The notes beneath the pieces are model-generated. The model was not told the origin of the DNA. It did not search any database and worked only from the letters and a program-made list of their open reading frames with translations. DNA of 10,426 bases from positions 1 through 10,426 of the forward strand of contig WREM01000024.1 of NCBI GenBank assembly GCA_009779335.1. The letters are read 5' to 3'. A program made the position numbers and the translations under genes. The DNA comes from Streptococcaceae bacterium (GTDB lineage Bacteria; Bacillota; Bacilli; Lactobacillales; Streptococcaceae). This document shows, piece by piece, positions 1 through 7,400 of this stretch (within the stretch, counting starts at the first letter, position 1; the number at the start of each line of letters is the position of its first letter).

Positions 1-6
1 ATTAGA

Positions 7-34
7 TTGGAGTGAGGGCAATTTATGGTAGAAT
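7..34 (+). promoter_or_regulatory. Putative promoter of the metallophosphoesterase gene
   Basis: An extended -10 element, TG-g-TAGAAT, lies at 26-34, with a poor -35 candidate TTGGAG at 7-12 (16-nt spacer). Only six bases separate the -10 from the ATG at 41, so transcription would start at or within a base or two of the start codon. There is no Shine-Dalgarno sequence in that space. This suggests a leaderless transcript. The -10 is seen directly; use of the promoter is inferred. Confidence 0.45.
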
Positions 35-40
35 AGGTCT

Positions 41-808
41 ATGATTTGGATTATTCTTGTACTTTTACTCCTACTTATTTATGGAATTTTTATTGAGCCA
101 CATCTTATGTTGGTGAAAGAGATTGAGCTCTCTAAAAAGCAAAGGGTGAAAATCGCACATTTTACAGATATACATTTCACATGGCATACGACCATCAGGC
201 GATTGGACAAATTTGCCAAAAATATCAAGAAAAATCAGCCTGATCTTATTCTTTTCACAGGAGATTTGTTTGATAAGGTGGACGATTGGAAGGATAAGAA
301 CATAGAAGCTTTTGTTCAGATGCTTTCTGACTTAGACGCTCCATTGGGCAAGTTTGCTATTTTAGGGAATCATGATTTTGACAGTGAGGGCAATCGCCAG
401 TTTGTAGCTGAGCTACTTAGTCAATCAGGGTTTACAGTCCTGAAAAACAAGACCCTGAAAGTCGGAGATTTATCTTTGTCAGGCTTAGATGATTTACGTT
501 TGGGACAGCCTGATAATAATATTCAACCCCAATCATCAGAATTTGCTCTACTCATGATTCATGAACCGGATACGCTTGTGGATTGTCAGTATGCTGAGCA
601 ATTTGATTTGATTGTTGCAGGGCATAGTCATGGGGGTCAGATACGACTAGGACCTTTGAGATTGAAAAACAAGGGTTCAAAAGTTTATGACAAGGGAATT
701 TATAAGTTATCAGACAAGACTACCATTTATGTTAATTCAGGAATTGGCTTGACTTTCTTACCCATTCGATTGGGTGTGCCTCCTGAAATTGTCTATTATT
801 ACATATAA
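41..808 (+). CDS. Membrane-anchored metallophosphoesterase (calcineurin-like, YkuE/YaeI type)
   Basis: A 255-aa calcineurin-like phosphoesterase. Residues 2-18 form one hydrophobic N-terminal segment, likely a signal anchor. The metal-binding motifs follow in the usual order: D43-x-H45 (FTDIHF), G74-D75-x-x-D78 (GDLFDK), G109-N-H-D112 (GNHDF), H174 (IHEP), and G194-H-S-H-G-G199 (GHSHGGQ). These are the ligands for a dinuclear metal centre, so an active hydrolase is expected. Related YkuE/YaeI proteins act at the membrane on phosphoester substrates, including lipid pyrophosphates in some members; the substrate here cannot be read from sequence. Length is slightly short but normal for the family. 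The start fits the hydrophobic N-terminus, although no ribosome binding site precedes it. It converges with recX and shows no tie to the secretion genes. Confidence 0.9.
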   Translation: MIWIILVLLLLLIYGIFIEPHLMLVKEIELSKKQRVKIAHFTDIHFTWHTTIRRLDKFAKNIKKNQPDLILFTGDLFDKVDDWKDKNIEAFVQMLSDLDAPLGKFAILGNHDFDSEGNRQFVAELLSQSGFTVLKNKTLKVGDLSLSGLDDLRLGQPDNNIQPQSSEFALLMIHEPDTLVDCQYAEQFDLIVAGHSHGGQIRLGPLRLKNKGSKVYDKGIYKLSDKTTIYVNSGIGLTFLPIRLGVPPEIVYYYI

Positions 809-835
809 AAACTCTTTTTTGAAAAAGAGTTTTTT
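807..835. terminator. Shared bidirectional terminator between the metallophosphoesterase gene and recX
   Basis: A perfect 13-bp inverted repeat, AAAAACTCTTTTT (807-819) and AAAAAGAGTTTTT (822-834), with a two-base centre that will open to a wider loop in RNA. The A-run on one side and T-run on the other give a U-tract in either direction, so it can end transcription from both convergent genes. The left arm starts inside the TAA of the upstream gene, and the recX stop codon (834-836 on the minus strand) lies at the edge of the right arm. Confidence 0.85.
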
Positions 836-1664
836 AGTCTTCAAAATCATAATCATCAATGGCTGAGCGAATGTCATCGAAGTCAAAGCCTTTACGAGCC
901 AAGGCCATGGTGATTTTTTGATTGCGTTCATAGCCATCATATCTACGGGCATAGCGTGGAGCAACCTTATCTAATTCACGATAGAGCAGGTCATTTTCGT
1001 GTTGGTCATCAGGTTCAAGGTCTAAATCATCAATGACGATTTCTGCAATGGAATAAGTAAAACCTTTGGCAATCAAGTGTTCAGTGATTTTTTGTTTGAG
1101 CTGTTTGAGGATATATTTGTCTTCTTTTTGTCGGGCGTATTTTTCAGCCAGTTTACATGCAACCTCGATCTGCTTCTCTTCAGTGTAAATTTGATTGACA
1201 GCTCGATCAATGATGTCTGTGGAGATGCCTTTTATGCCAAGCTTTTGACGAATTTGATAAGGACCTGATGAGGCAGTTGCCACTTTTCCTTGGATAAAAT
1301 TTTCAGCGTAAGAATAATCGTTAAGCACACCGATTTCCTCTAAGTGCTCAATGACTTGATTGATTTGATTGGCGTTAATGTTATTTTCTGACAAATAAGT
1401 TCGGACTTCTTTTGCTGTGCGAGCTTTGAAAGACAGGTGATAGAGTGCAAGAGATTTTCCCTGTGCGAATTGGTCATAGTTTACAAGTTGTTCTAATTCT
1501 TGTAAACTCATTTCCTTGTCCTTGGTCAGAAAATATTTGACAATAGTATCTTCACAAATGTAGAGTTTATCCTTTTCCTCATCAAAAATATCCAAAGTAA
1601 TGGATTGGTCTAAGCTCATTTTATAAAGTCTTTTGAGTTTTTTGATTTCTGTAATTTTTACCAT
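834..1664 (-). CDS. recX: Recombination regulatory protein RecX
   Basis: A 276-aa protein of the RecX family, which binds RecA filaments and modulates recombination and SOS activity in the cytoplasm. It has the extended N-terminal part typical of Firmicutes (families near 260-275 aa, against 166 aa in E. coli). Visible signatures are the N-terminal strand region with LYICEDTIVKYFL, then repeated three-helix units: ALYHLSFKARTAKEVRTYL, the block LNDYSYAENFI, and GPYQIRQKLGIKGI. The C-terminal repeat ends in a helix followed by the acidic tail DDYDFED. The start at 1664 is chosen because MVKITEIKKLKRLY resembles the N-termini of streptococcal RecX proteins. No Shine-Dalgarno sequence precedes it; a -10-like hexamer sits six bases upstream. 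It is convergent with the metallophosphoesterase gene and divergent from the secretion operon, so it is chromosomal background rather than part of T7SS. Confidence 0.92.
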   Translation of the reverse strand: MVKITEIKKLKRLYKMSLDQSITLDIFDEEKDKLYICEDTIVKYFLTKDKEMSLQELEQLVNYDQFAQGKSLALYHLSFKARTAKEVRTYLSENNINANQINQVIEHLEEIGVLNDYSYAENFIQGKVATASSGPYQIRQKLGIKGISTDIIDRAVNQIYTEEKQIEVACKLAEKYARQKEDKYILKQLKQKITEHLIAKGFTYSIAEIVIDDLDLEPDDQHENDLLYRELDKVAPRYARRYDGYERNQKITMALARKGFDFDDIRSAIDDYDFED

Positions 1665-1670
1665 AACACT

Positions 1671-1676
1671 ATTGTA
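1671..1676 (-). promoter_or_regulatory. Putative -10 element of recX
   Basis: Read on the minus strand, TACAAT occupies 1676-1671 and is followed by six bases and the recX ATG. No convincing -35 hexamer is seen 16-18 bases upstream. The spacing to the start codon is the same as for the metallophosphoesterase gene, again suggesting a leaderless message. The weak -35 keeps confidence low. Confidence 0.35.
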
Positions 1677-1805
1677 CTAAAAAAGAGAGAAAAGTTATTT
1701 TATTTTTTCCAAAGGGAAATAAGACCTATAAATATGGTATGGTACTCACTGCCCGCAATATGAAAATAACAAATATAACACGAAGGCACATGATTGTTGA
1801 CTTAT

Positions 1806-1841
1806 AACTGTTATTATCGAATTGATAATGACAGTTTTTTT
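1806..1841 (+). terminator. Orphan rho-independent terminator upstream of the T7SS promoter
   Basis: The arms AACTGTTATTATC (1806-1818) and GATAATGACAGTT (1824-1836) pair over 13 positions with one G-U wobble, around a GAATT loop, and run into seven T residues (1835-1841). The form is that of an intrinsic terminator on the + strand, although the stem is AT-rich. No + strand gene lies between recX and this site, so it either ends an unannotated small RNA, insulates the operon, or is a remnant of a lost gene. Confidence 0.6.
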
Positions 1842-1930
1842 GTTATTCAGTCTAATATAGTATGTCGAGGCAAGAAAATTTTAGGTAGTTCACTCTCAAT
1901 TTTCCATAGAATAGTAAGAAACAAATACGA

Positions 1931-1951
1931 ATCATATAGTTTTATGATCAT
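1931..1951. promoter_or_regulatory. Small dyad upstream of the esxA promoter, possible regulator site
   Basis: ATCATA (1931-1936) and TATGAT (1943-1948) form a 6-6-6 inverted repeat, overlapping the perfect palindrome ATGATCAT (1944-1951). It sits roughly 50-70 bases upstream of the predicted transcription start, a usual place for an activator site. In AT-rich DNA such short dyads arise by chance, so this is only a candidate. Confidence 0.25.
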
Positions 1952-1965
1952 CAAAATATTTTTGC

Positions 1966-1994
1966 TTGACATATAAAAGTTTTAAGAATATAAT
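1966..1994 (+). promoter_or_regulatory. Consensus housekeeping promoter of the T7SS operon
   Basis: TTGACA (1966-1971) and TATAAT (1989-1994) match the sigma-A consensus at all twelve positions with an ideal 17-bp spacer. Transcription should start near 2001, giving an esxA leader of about 200 nt. A perfect promoter implies strong transcription, so control would have to come from repression, leader structure, or later steps. It is the only good promoter seen for the secretion genes. Confidence 0.85.
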
Positions 1995-2048
1995 GAATTT
2001 GTAAATTAAGAGTTCAAACTTTAACTTACGTTTCATAAAGTAATAGTT

Positions 2049-2156
2049 ATGGAAAGCAACAACTCTTTCCTATATACCATAGGAAAGAGTCAAGGGATTC
2101 CCCTTGACTCTTTCCTATATACAATAGGAAAGAGTCAAGGGATTCCCCTTGACTAA
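2049..2156 (+). CDS. Possible 35-aa leader peptide made of a duplicated 15-residue unit
   Basis: A short open frame starting with ATG in the esxA leader. It encodes MESNN followed by two identical copies of SFLYTIGKSQGIPLD and ends in TAA directly after the repeat. The DNA copies differ at one base (ACC against ACA), and the change is silent. No recognised domain, signal peptide or membrane segment is present. There is no clear Shine-Dalgarno sequence; only AAAG lies about 8 bases upstream. Because 45 bp is a multiple of three, an open frame through both copies is not strong evidence. The repeat may simply be structural DNA or RNA. I do not recognise the peptide. Confidence 0.22.
   Translation: MESNNSFLYTIGKSQGIPLDSFLYTIGKSQGIPLD
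2062..2153. repeat. 45-bp tandem repeat of nested palindromes in the esxA leader
   Basis: Two head-to-tail 45-bp copies (2062-2106 and 2107-2151) differ at one position (C2078 against A2123); two further bases, AC, start a third copy. Each unit contains ACTCTTTCCTAT/ATAGGAAAGAGT around a 5-base loop and GTCAAGGG/CCCTTGAC around ATTC. The duplication allows longer alternatives: an 18-bp perfect stem 2079-2096/2101-2118 with a 4-base loop, or an 18-bp stem 2101-2118/2124-2141 with a 5-base loop. The first can extend through a 5x5 internal loop to pair 2062-2073 with 2124-2135. No T-run follows, so it is not an ordinary terminator. Confidence 0.95.
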
Positions 2157-2203
2157 CACTAATGGTAACACAAGAAAATTATATATGTAAGGAGATTCCT
2201 ATT

Positions 2204-2494
2204 ATGGCAGCGATTAGCGTAACCCCCGAAGAGTTAAAACAACAGTCCCAAGTTTATCTTCAATCAAAAGACGAAATTGAACAAGCGATTCAAAAAGTCA
2301 ATGCTATGAATTCTACAATTGCAGAAGAGTGGAAAGGACAAGCTTTCCAAGCTTATCTTGAACAGTACAACCAACTCGAGCAAAACGTTAAGAAATTCGA
2401 AGAGTTACTTGAAAGTATCAACCAACAGTTAAACAAATATGCAGATACTGTTGCAGAACGTGATGCACAGGATGCTCAAAGTTTTGGATTCTAA
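2204..2494 (+). CDS. esxA: WXG100 protein EsxA/YukE, secreted T7SS component
   Basis: A 96-aa WXG100 protein, the normal size for EsxA (about 97 aa). W43-K44-G45 forms the turn between two helices, and the C-terminal part LNKYADTVAERD...SFGF resembles the staphylococcal EsxA tail. It should form a four-helix dimer that leaves the cell through the EssC channel and is needed for export of other substrates. The start at 2204 is preferred over an in-frame ATG at 2162, because AAGGAG (2189-2194) lies nine bases upstream and the family begins at this M-A-x-I. It is the first gene after the operon promoter and is followed by an intrinsic terminator, so it probably gives an abundant short transcript. 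I cannot see an exact YxxxD/E export motif at the C-terminus. Confidence 0.96.
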   Translation: MAAISVTPEELKQQSQVYLQSKDEIEQAIQKVNAMNSTIAEEWKGQAFQAYLEQYNQLEQNVKKFEELLESINQQLNKYADTVAERDAQDAQSFGF

Positions 2495-2495
2495 A

Positions 2496-2529
2496 ATGAT
2501 GGGCATCAAATAATGATGTCCGTTTTTTA
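2496..2529 (+). terminator. Attenuating terminator between esxA and essA
   Basis: ATGGGCATCA (2499-2508) and TGATGTCCGT (2514-2523) form a ten-pair stem with two G-U wobbles and an AATAA loop, followed by a run of six T residues (2523-2528). No promoter is evident before essA, so this hairpin must be partly read through. It would keep esxA message far above that of the membrane genes, matching the expected stoichiometry of substrate over machine. Confidence 0.75.
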
Positions 2530-2540
2530 TTGGAGGAAGA

Positions 2541-3080
2541 ATGAAAAAAATTAAATTTATTTTGTTTTTAGCGGTAATTTCTTTCTTGCTTTTTCCAATA
2601 ACAGTATTGGCGAATGGAGATGGAAGTTTAATCCTCAATTCGAATATGATTACCAATCAATCCGCAGGGACTGGGACGGTGTCTGATTTTCCTATTCGCT
2701 CTCAATTGTTTTCTCAAGAGCTGACAACAAGAGCCAATGAAAAAAATCAAGCTCAAGCCAATGTAGAAAAACAGATTGAATCCGTAGATTTCAAGAAAGA
2801 TAGTATGAACACTCTCTATATCGCTGATTATCAAAATTTACAAACGAAATTATTTCATCATTACAATCAGATTAATGTAGATTCGAGTGATACCAATACT
2901 CAAGCTAAGAATAATGAGATAATCATTATATTGATTGTCGCTGTTCCTTTGATGATCCTAACAGGATTCGTTGCGAGAAGATGGGCACGTAGAGCCACTG
3001 CGACTAAACGCTTTCAGCGTTTTAGCGAGCATGGACAGTGGAGTGAGAATAACGAAAGTAAGAGACGGATAAAAGGATGA
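2541..3080 (+). CDS. essA: Probable T7SS membrane protein EssA
   Basis: A 179-aa protein with a signal-like N-terminus (positive MKK, hydrophobic 6-22, possible cleavage after VLA at 22-24), a polar, helix-prone external part (25-125), one transmembrane helix at about 125-146 (IIIILIVAVPLMILTGFVA) and a basic cytoplasmic tail starting RRWARR. This is the layout of EssA, a small subunit of the T7SSb membrane platform, and it sits between esxA and esaB as essA normally does. Staphylococcal EssA is about 152 aa, so this one is somewhat longer. The assignment rests on topology and position more than on residues; EssA sequences are poorly conserved. GGAGG (2532-2536) supports the start. Its TGA overlaps the esaB ATG, so translation is coupled. 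Gene order would normally place esaA just before it; that gene is absent here. Confidence 0.75.
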   Translation: MKKIKFILFLAVISFLLFPITVLANGDGSLILNSNMITNQSAGTGTVSDFPIRSQLFSQELTTRANEKNQAQANVEKQIESVDFKKDSMNTLYIADYQNLQTKLFHHYNQINVDSSDTNTQAKNNEIIIILIVAVPLMILTGFVARRWARRATATKRFQRFSEHGQWSENNESKRRIKG

Positions 3081-3340
3081 AAGACCATATTGCAATCAGT
3101 TTAGAATGGCAAGGTAAGCAAGTAGATTTAGGGGTACCCTCTCATGTGACGGCACATCGCTTGATTGAATTAATTAGCCAAGCCTTTAAGGCAAATAATC
3201 AGAATTTACCCAATCAATGGCATTTTATAGTGAAAGGCAAGTCGGTTGCTTTGGGGAGTGGTTTGACATTGAAAGAACTGGGCCTTGGGAACGGAGAAAT
3301 TTTACAGCTTATCGTAGGAGAAGAGAATGAAAGTATTTGA
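3077..3340 (+). CDS. esaB: Ubiquitin-like T7SS accessory protein EsaB/YukD
   Basis: An 87-aa small acidic protein with the beta-grasp pattern of the YukD/EsaB family (about 80 aa): an initial strand pair (HIAISLEWQGKQVDLGVP), the helix AHRLIELISQAFKAN, then short strands ending in TLKELGLGNGEILQLIVG. YukD-like proteins resemble ubiquitin but are not conjugated. They act in the cytosol as accessory or regulatory factors of T7SSb. The ATG overlaps the essA stop by four bases (ATGA) and has only a weak ribosome site, so it is likely translated by coupling. Its 3' end overlaps essB by 14 bases. Confidence 0.88.
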   Translation: MKDHIAISLEWQGKQVDLGVPSHVTAHRLIELISQAFKANNQNLPNQWHFIVKGKSVALGSGLTLKELGLGNGEILQLIVGEENESI

Positions 3341-4451
3341 TGGAGAGAATACCCTCACGCTAGAAAAGAAAAATCAGGAGCTCAGAGTTCTTTTGACTGG
3401 AACGCAAGTAAAAGCCAGTGATTTGACTTATATTAAAAGTAAGGTGGATCTTGAACATACTCAAGATGAGGATTATACTTTTCAGATATGTTATCTCTTA
3501 TCTGATTCTCAACAATGTTTCACGCAATTGCTTAATCAAGCTCAAACAGATCAAGAGCGTTTGTCACTTGCATTGCAATTAAAATCTTTGTTTACGGGAG
3601 AGTCAGACTATCGTCTGCCTTTTGTCCATCCCGAAAATATCTATTCTATGGAAGGGCAGTTTTCGTTTATTCATACAGGAATTAAAGGAAGTCTTGCTCC
3701 AATGCAATCAGACTCTGACCAAGAATTATCACACTATAAAGCTTTAGTTCTTTCTAGTTTGAACCCCTCTTTATCTTTTGAGAACATCATGAGTGGGGAT
3801 AAAAGTCTGAAGGATAATTTGAGTCAAGCTGTTTCTCAAGGTGAATCGATGGATTCTATTCATCAGTTGATTGAAGTAGAGTTTCATAAAGAGAAGCAAA
3901 AAGAAAACTCCAGCTTAGTTAAAGTATCCAAAAGGAGCTATAATATTTACAAATATGTGGGTTCTTTAGCCTTGATTGGTTTTGTCATCATGGGGATTTT
4001 CACATTTGTCAGTCATAATAATACGGTGAAGCAGGCTGCGATTAATACGGCTCAAGCAGATTTTATTACCAATCACTACGATGTGGTGCAAAATGATTTG
4101 AAAGCTTATCAACCTAATCAACTCTCTAAGAATGCACGTTTTGTTTTAGCCGCTTCTTCGGTCAATTTAGCCAATCTTTCTCAAACACAAAAGGCTGCAA
4201 TATTGAACAATATTTCTCCAACTACAGATGATAACACATTGAATTATTGGATTTATCAAGGACGTGGACAATTTGAGCAAGCCCTGAATCTTGCTAAGAA
4301 TATTGGAGATGATCAGTTGACACTTTTGGCTTATACAGACCTCTATCAAGCTACAAAGCTTAATAGCTCGATGAATGGGGATGAGAAACAACAAAAACTG
4401 ACAGATTATAGCAAACAAATTCAAGAGTTAAGTAAGAATTTAGGGAAATAA
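3327..4451 (+). CDS. essB: T7SS membrane protein EssB/YukC
   Basis: A 374-aa bitopic membrane protein. Residues 1-205 form the cytoplasmic pseudokinase-like domain, including the family-like stretch HPENIYSMEGQFSFIHTGIK (about 101-120). One transmembrane helix lies at about 209-229 (YVGSLALIGFVIMGIFTFV), and residues 230-374 form a helical extracellular domain with repeat-like helices (DFITNHYDVVQNDL, AKNARFVLAASSVNLANL). EssB links EssC to the other membrane subunits and is essential in characterised systems. It is shorter than the 444-aa staphylococcal protein but retains all three regions. AGGAG (3316-3320) six bases before the ATG fixes the start, inside the end of esaB. Three bases separate its stop from essC. 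Confidence 0.93.
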   Translation: MKVFDGENTLTLEKKNQELRVLLTGTQVKASDLTYIKSKVDLEHTQDEDYTFQICYLLSDSQQCFTQLLNQAQTDQERLSLALQLKSLFTGESDYRLPFVHPENIYSMEGQFSFIHTGIKGSLAPMQSDSDQELSHYKALVLSSLNPSLSFENIMSGDKSLKDNLSQAVSQGESMDSIHQLIEVEFHKEKQKENSSLVKVSKRSYNIYKYVGSLALIGFVIMGIFTFVSHNNTVKQAAINTAQADFITNHYDVVQNDLKAYQPNQLSKNARFVLAASSVNLANLSQTQKAAILNNISPTTDDNTLNYWIYQGRGQFEQALNLAKNIGDDQLTLLAYTDLYQATKLNSSMNGDEKQQKLTDYSKQIQELSKNLGK

Positions 4452-4454
4452 AAA

Positions 4455-7400
4455 ATGAATGAATTATTTGGATTAGAAAAAAATCACCAAGAGAATCACA
4501 ACTTTATGGATGAAGTTTTGCATCCAGAAGAGATTCTTTTTGTGGTTTTTATATTGACTGAAAAGCTGAATCGAATAACTTTGACTCATTTTCAAACGAG
4601 TGCTTCGTTTGAGCATTTAACTTTTGGTACATTTAATGATGAGTTGTTTGTTAATGGGGAACGAGTAGAGGCAGGGCAAACAGAAATAGAAGGGATACCT
4701 TTGTTTGTCCTTCCTGCTGGGCAACTCCACACCCATTTTCTTCTCTTAGACCATTTGGACTTGATCATCAATGACCGAGATGAAAACCGTGCCATAGAGA
4801 CTAAGGATAATTCTTATATTGTCATTAATAATCATGATTCATATGCACCGAAATGTGCGGTTAAACCCGACGGTCCTTTTGTTTATTTTAATGAAGAAAA
4901 ATTGATTGTCCCTTCAGGTTTTGATTTTAATGTTGGGGATCAACTCCTTACCTCAGATTTAATGATTGAACGTAGAAAGCATCAATGGAAAGTCACAACT
5001 TTCTCCAATGATGTGATCTTCAACCCTGAATCATTCTTAGAACAAGCTAGAATTTCAGAAAAGCCCCAAGACTTTCCAGAGTATCGTCGTTCGCCAAGAT
5101 TAAACTTAGAACTTCCTGAAAAAGCAATCAAATATGAGAAAATTCCAGATCGGGAACAAGCTCCAAAAGGTGGCATCGTTAAGATGATTGCACCGCCTCT
5201 TGGAATGCTTGTGGCAGGTGGTTTAACTACCATGCTCTCCGGGCGTAATCCTCTCATGATGTTGGCTACCGCTCTTGCAAGTCTGATGGCAGTTATATTT
5301 ACTGTGACGCAATACGTGACCGAGAAAAAAGACCGCTTTGAACGTGAAAGTCATAGAGAATCGGATTATCAGAATTATCTCGCTAAAACCACTTCAAGAT
5401 TGGGACAAGCTCATCGCAAAGAAAAGCAAGTGCTTCATTATCAACATCCTTCGCCTGAGGATTTATTAGAGAAAATCGAAAGCTATGATTCTCGTCTTTA
5501 CGAACGCTTGGCTAATAACAAAGATTTTATGCAAGTGTCCTTGGGAACAGGTACTCAACCTTCAAGTTTGAAAGTTTCAAGTGATTATATGATGCGTGAT
5601 GAGGACGAGTGGGCGAATCATGTCAAAAATCTAGTGACTCATTACAGCCAACAGGAAAATGTACCTCTCCCTCTTGATTTGCGTAAGCAAACCCTTGGAT
5701 TAGTTGGGACTTATGATGTGCTTAGGGAGTCGGTGTGCAACCTTTATCTTCAACTGGCATTTTTCCATTCTTACCGTGATGTTAATCTTATCTCCTTAGT
5801 CCCTGAAAAAGCTTACCAAGAAGATTGGGATAAGTGGCGTTTCTTGCCTCACTTTGTAGTACAAGGGATTAACACACGAGGCATTGTCCACAATGCCAAA
5901 TCCCGTGACGTTGTCCTCAGTTCTTTTTATCAACTCATTAACTCCCGCAAGCAGGAGCTTAATCGTGCGGGGCGTGAGAAGCCTACCTTCTTGCCTCACT
6001 TTGTTTTGACCATCTTTGATGATTCCTATTTGGCAGGGCATGGATTGAATGAATTTCTTGCGGAGGATATGTCAGACTTGGGTGTCACTGTGATCTGGTG
6101 TAAGGAAGATAAGAAACTCTTACCTGAAACAGTTTCTGCTTTAGTAGAAATGAAAAACGGGCAAGCGGGGGTTCTTGTTCAAGATAACGGGCACCACATG
6201 GATAAGGTTTTTAAGCCATATCCACCACTTGAAACCAAAGAGAATTTTGAAATTATCCTTCGTCAATTGACCAGTTTAGAACATATGGAAGTGGAGAAAA
6301 ATGCGATTCCAGAGCATCTCAGTCTTTTAGATCAATACTTGGTTGAGACGGTTGAAGATTTAGAGATTGAAGGGCGTTGGGCACAAGCGGAGCCTAATAA
6401 ATCTATTGCTTCACTGATTGGTTGGAAAGGAAAAGAAGAATTTGCCTTTTGGGATTTGCATGAACAAATCCATGGGCCTCATGCCATTGTAGGGGGAACC
6501 TCAGGATCAGGGAAATCTGAATTTCTTACCACTTACTTGATGGGATTAGCCATTAACTTCTCGCCAGAAGATATTGGTATGCTTATCATTGATTGGAAAG
6601 GGGGAGGGATTGCCAATACTTTAGCAAAACTTCCTCATTTCATGGGTTCAATCACTAACTTGGACGGTGCAGGAACCGCAAGAGCCCTTGCTTCTATCAA
6701 TGCGGAATTGAAGAAACGCCAACGTGAGTTTGCGGAGTATGGCGTCAATAATATTGCAGGATATATGAAACTCTATCGTGAGCGATATGAAGCTGTGGAA
6801 GGACGTCAATATCCGACTAAATCGCTCCCACATTTGATGTTGGTTTCGGATGAGTTTGCGGAGTTGAAGGAAAATGTCCCTGAATTCTTGGATGAATTGA
6901 CTTCTGTTGCACGTATTGGACGCTCGCTCGGGGTGCATTTGATTTTGGCGACTCAAAAACCTGATGGTGTAGTGAATGATCAGATTGATGCCAATTCCAA
7001 ATCCAAAGTGGCCCTTAAAATGTCTGATGAAGCCAATTCAAAAGCCCTCATAAAAACGGGTGATGCGGCTCATATTATCAATGCAGGTCGAGGGTATTTG
7101 CGTGTAGGTGAAAGTGAAGTTTATGAACTTTTCCAATCTGGATATGGAGGAGTAGATTACAACCCACATGGGAATAAAGAAGAAGTCAAAGACGAGAGGG
7201 TGTATAAGATCAATGCCTCCGGTCAATGGGAACTCCTCTATGACCCACGAGAAGATGTGGTGGATCAACGTGCTTCAAAAGAAGAACTTCCGACTCAACT
7301 GGACGCAACAATTGAGGAAATTGCAAGAGTATTCAAGGCTTCACACTACACTCAACCGGATAAACCATGGCTTCCTGCTTTAGAATCTCAAATCGTTACA

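Larger units (their letters stand above)
1665..2203. other. Intergenic region between divergent recX and the T7SS operon
   Basis: A 539-base AT-rich gap without a convincing long gene. From left to right it holds the recX start region, a tract at about 1677-1805 in which I recognise nothing beyond a small TTTCC/GGAAA inverted repeat near 1706-1719, a hairpin terminator (1806-1841) with no gene in front of it, an unassigned AT-rich stretch with a small dyad (1931-1951), the esxA promoter (1966-1994), and a leader of about 200 nt with a palindromic tandem repeat (2062-2153). Confidence 0.8.

Noticed and set aside
758..964. Minus-strand frame across the metallophosphoesterase-recX junction
   Set aside because: It crosses the shared terminator and overlaps recX in a different frame; no protein features.
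1706..1719. TTTCC-AAAG-GGAAA inverted repeat as an operator
   Set aside because: Five-base arms in AT-rich DNA are too common to claim; noted only in the intergenic description.
1794..1976. 60-codon + strand frame in the intergenic region
   Set aside because: It runs through the terminator hairpin and the promoter -35, has no ribosome site, and has no recognisable protein character.
2062..2153. CRISPR array or rho-independent terminator reading of the leader repeat
   Set aside because: The copies are directly adjacent with no spacers, and there is no T-run after any of the stems.
2162..2203. Longer esxA start giving a 14-residue N-terminal extension
   Set aside because: The AAGGAG site at 2189-2194 serves the ATG at 2204, and WXG100 proteins begin at that point; the extension has no ribosome site of its own.
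4592..7383. Several antisense or off-frame open frames inside essC
   Set aside because: They are shadows of the conserved essC coding frame and show no ribosome sites or family features.
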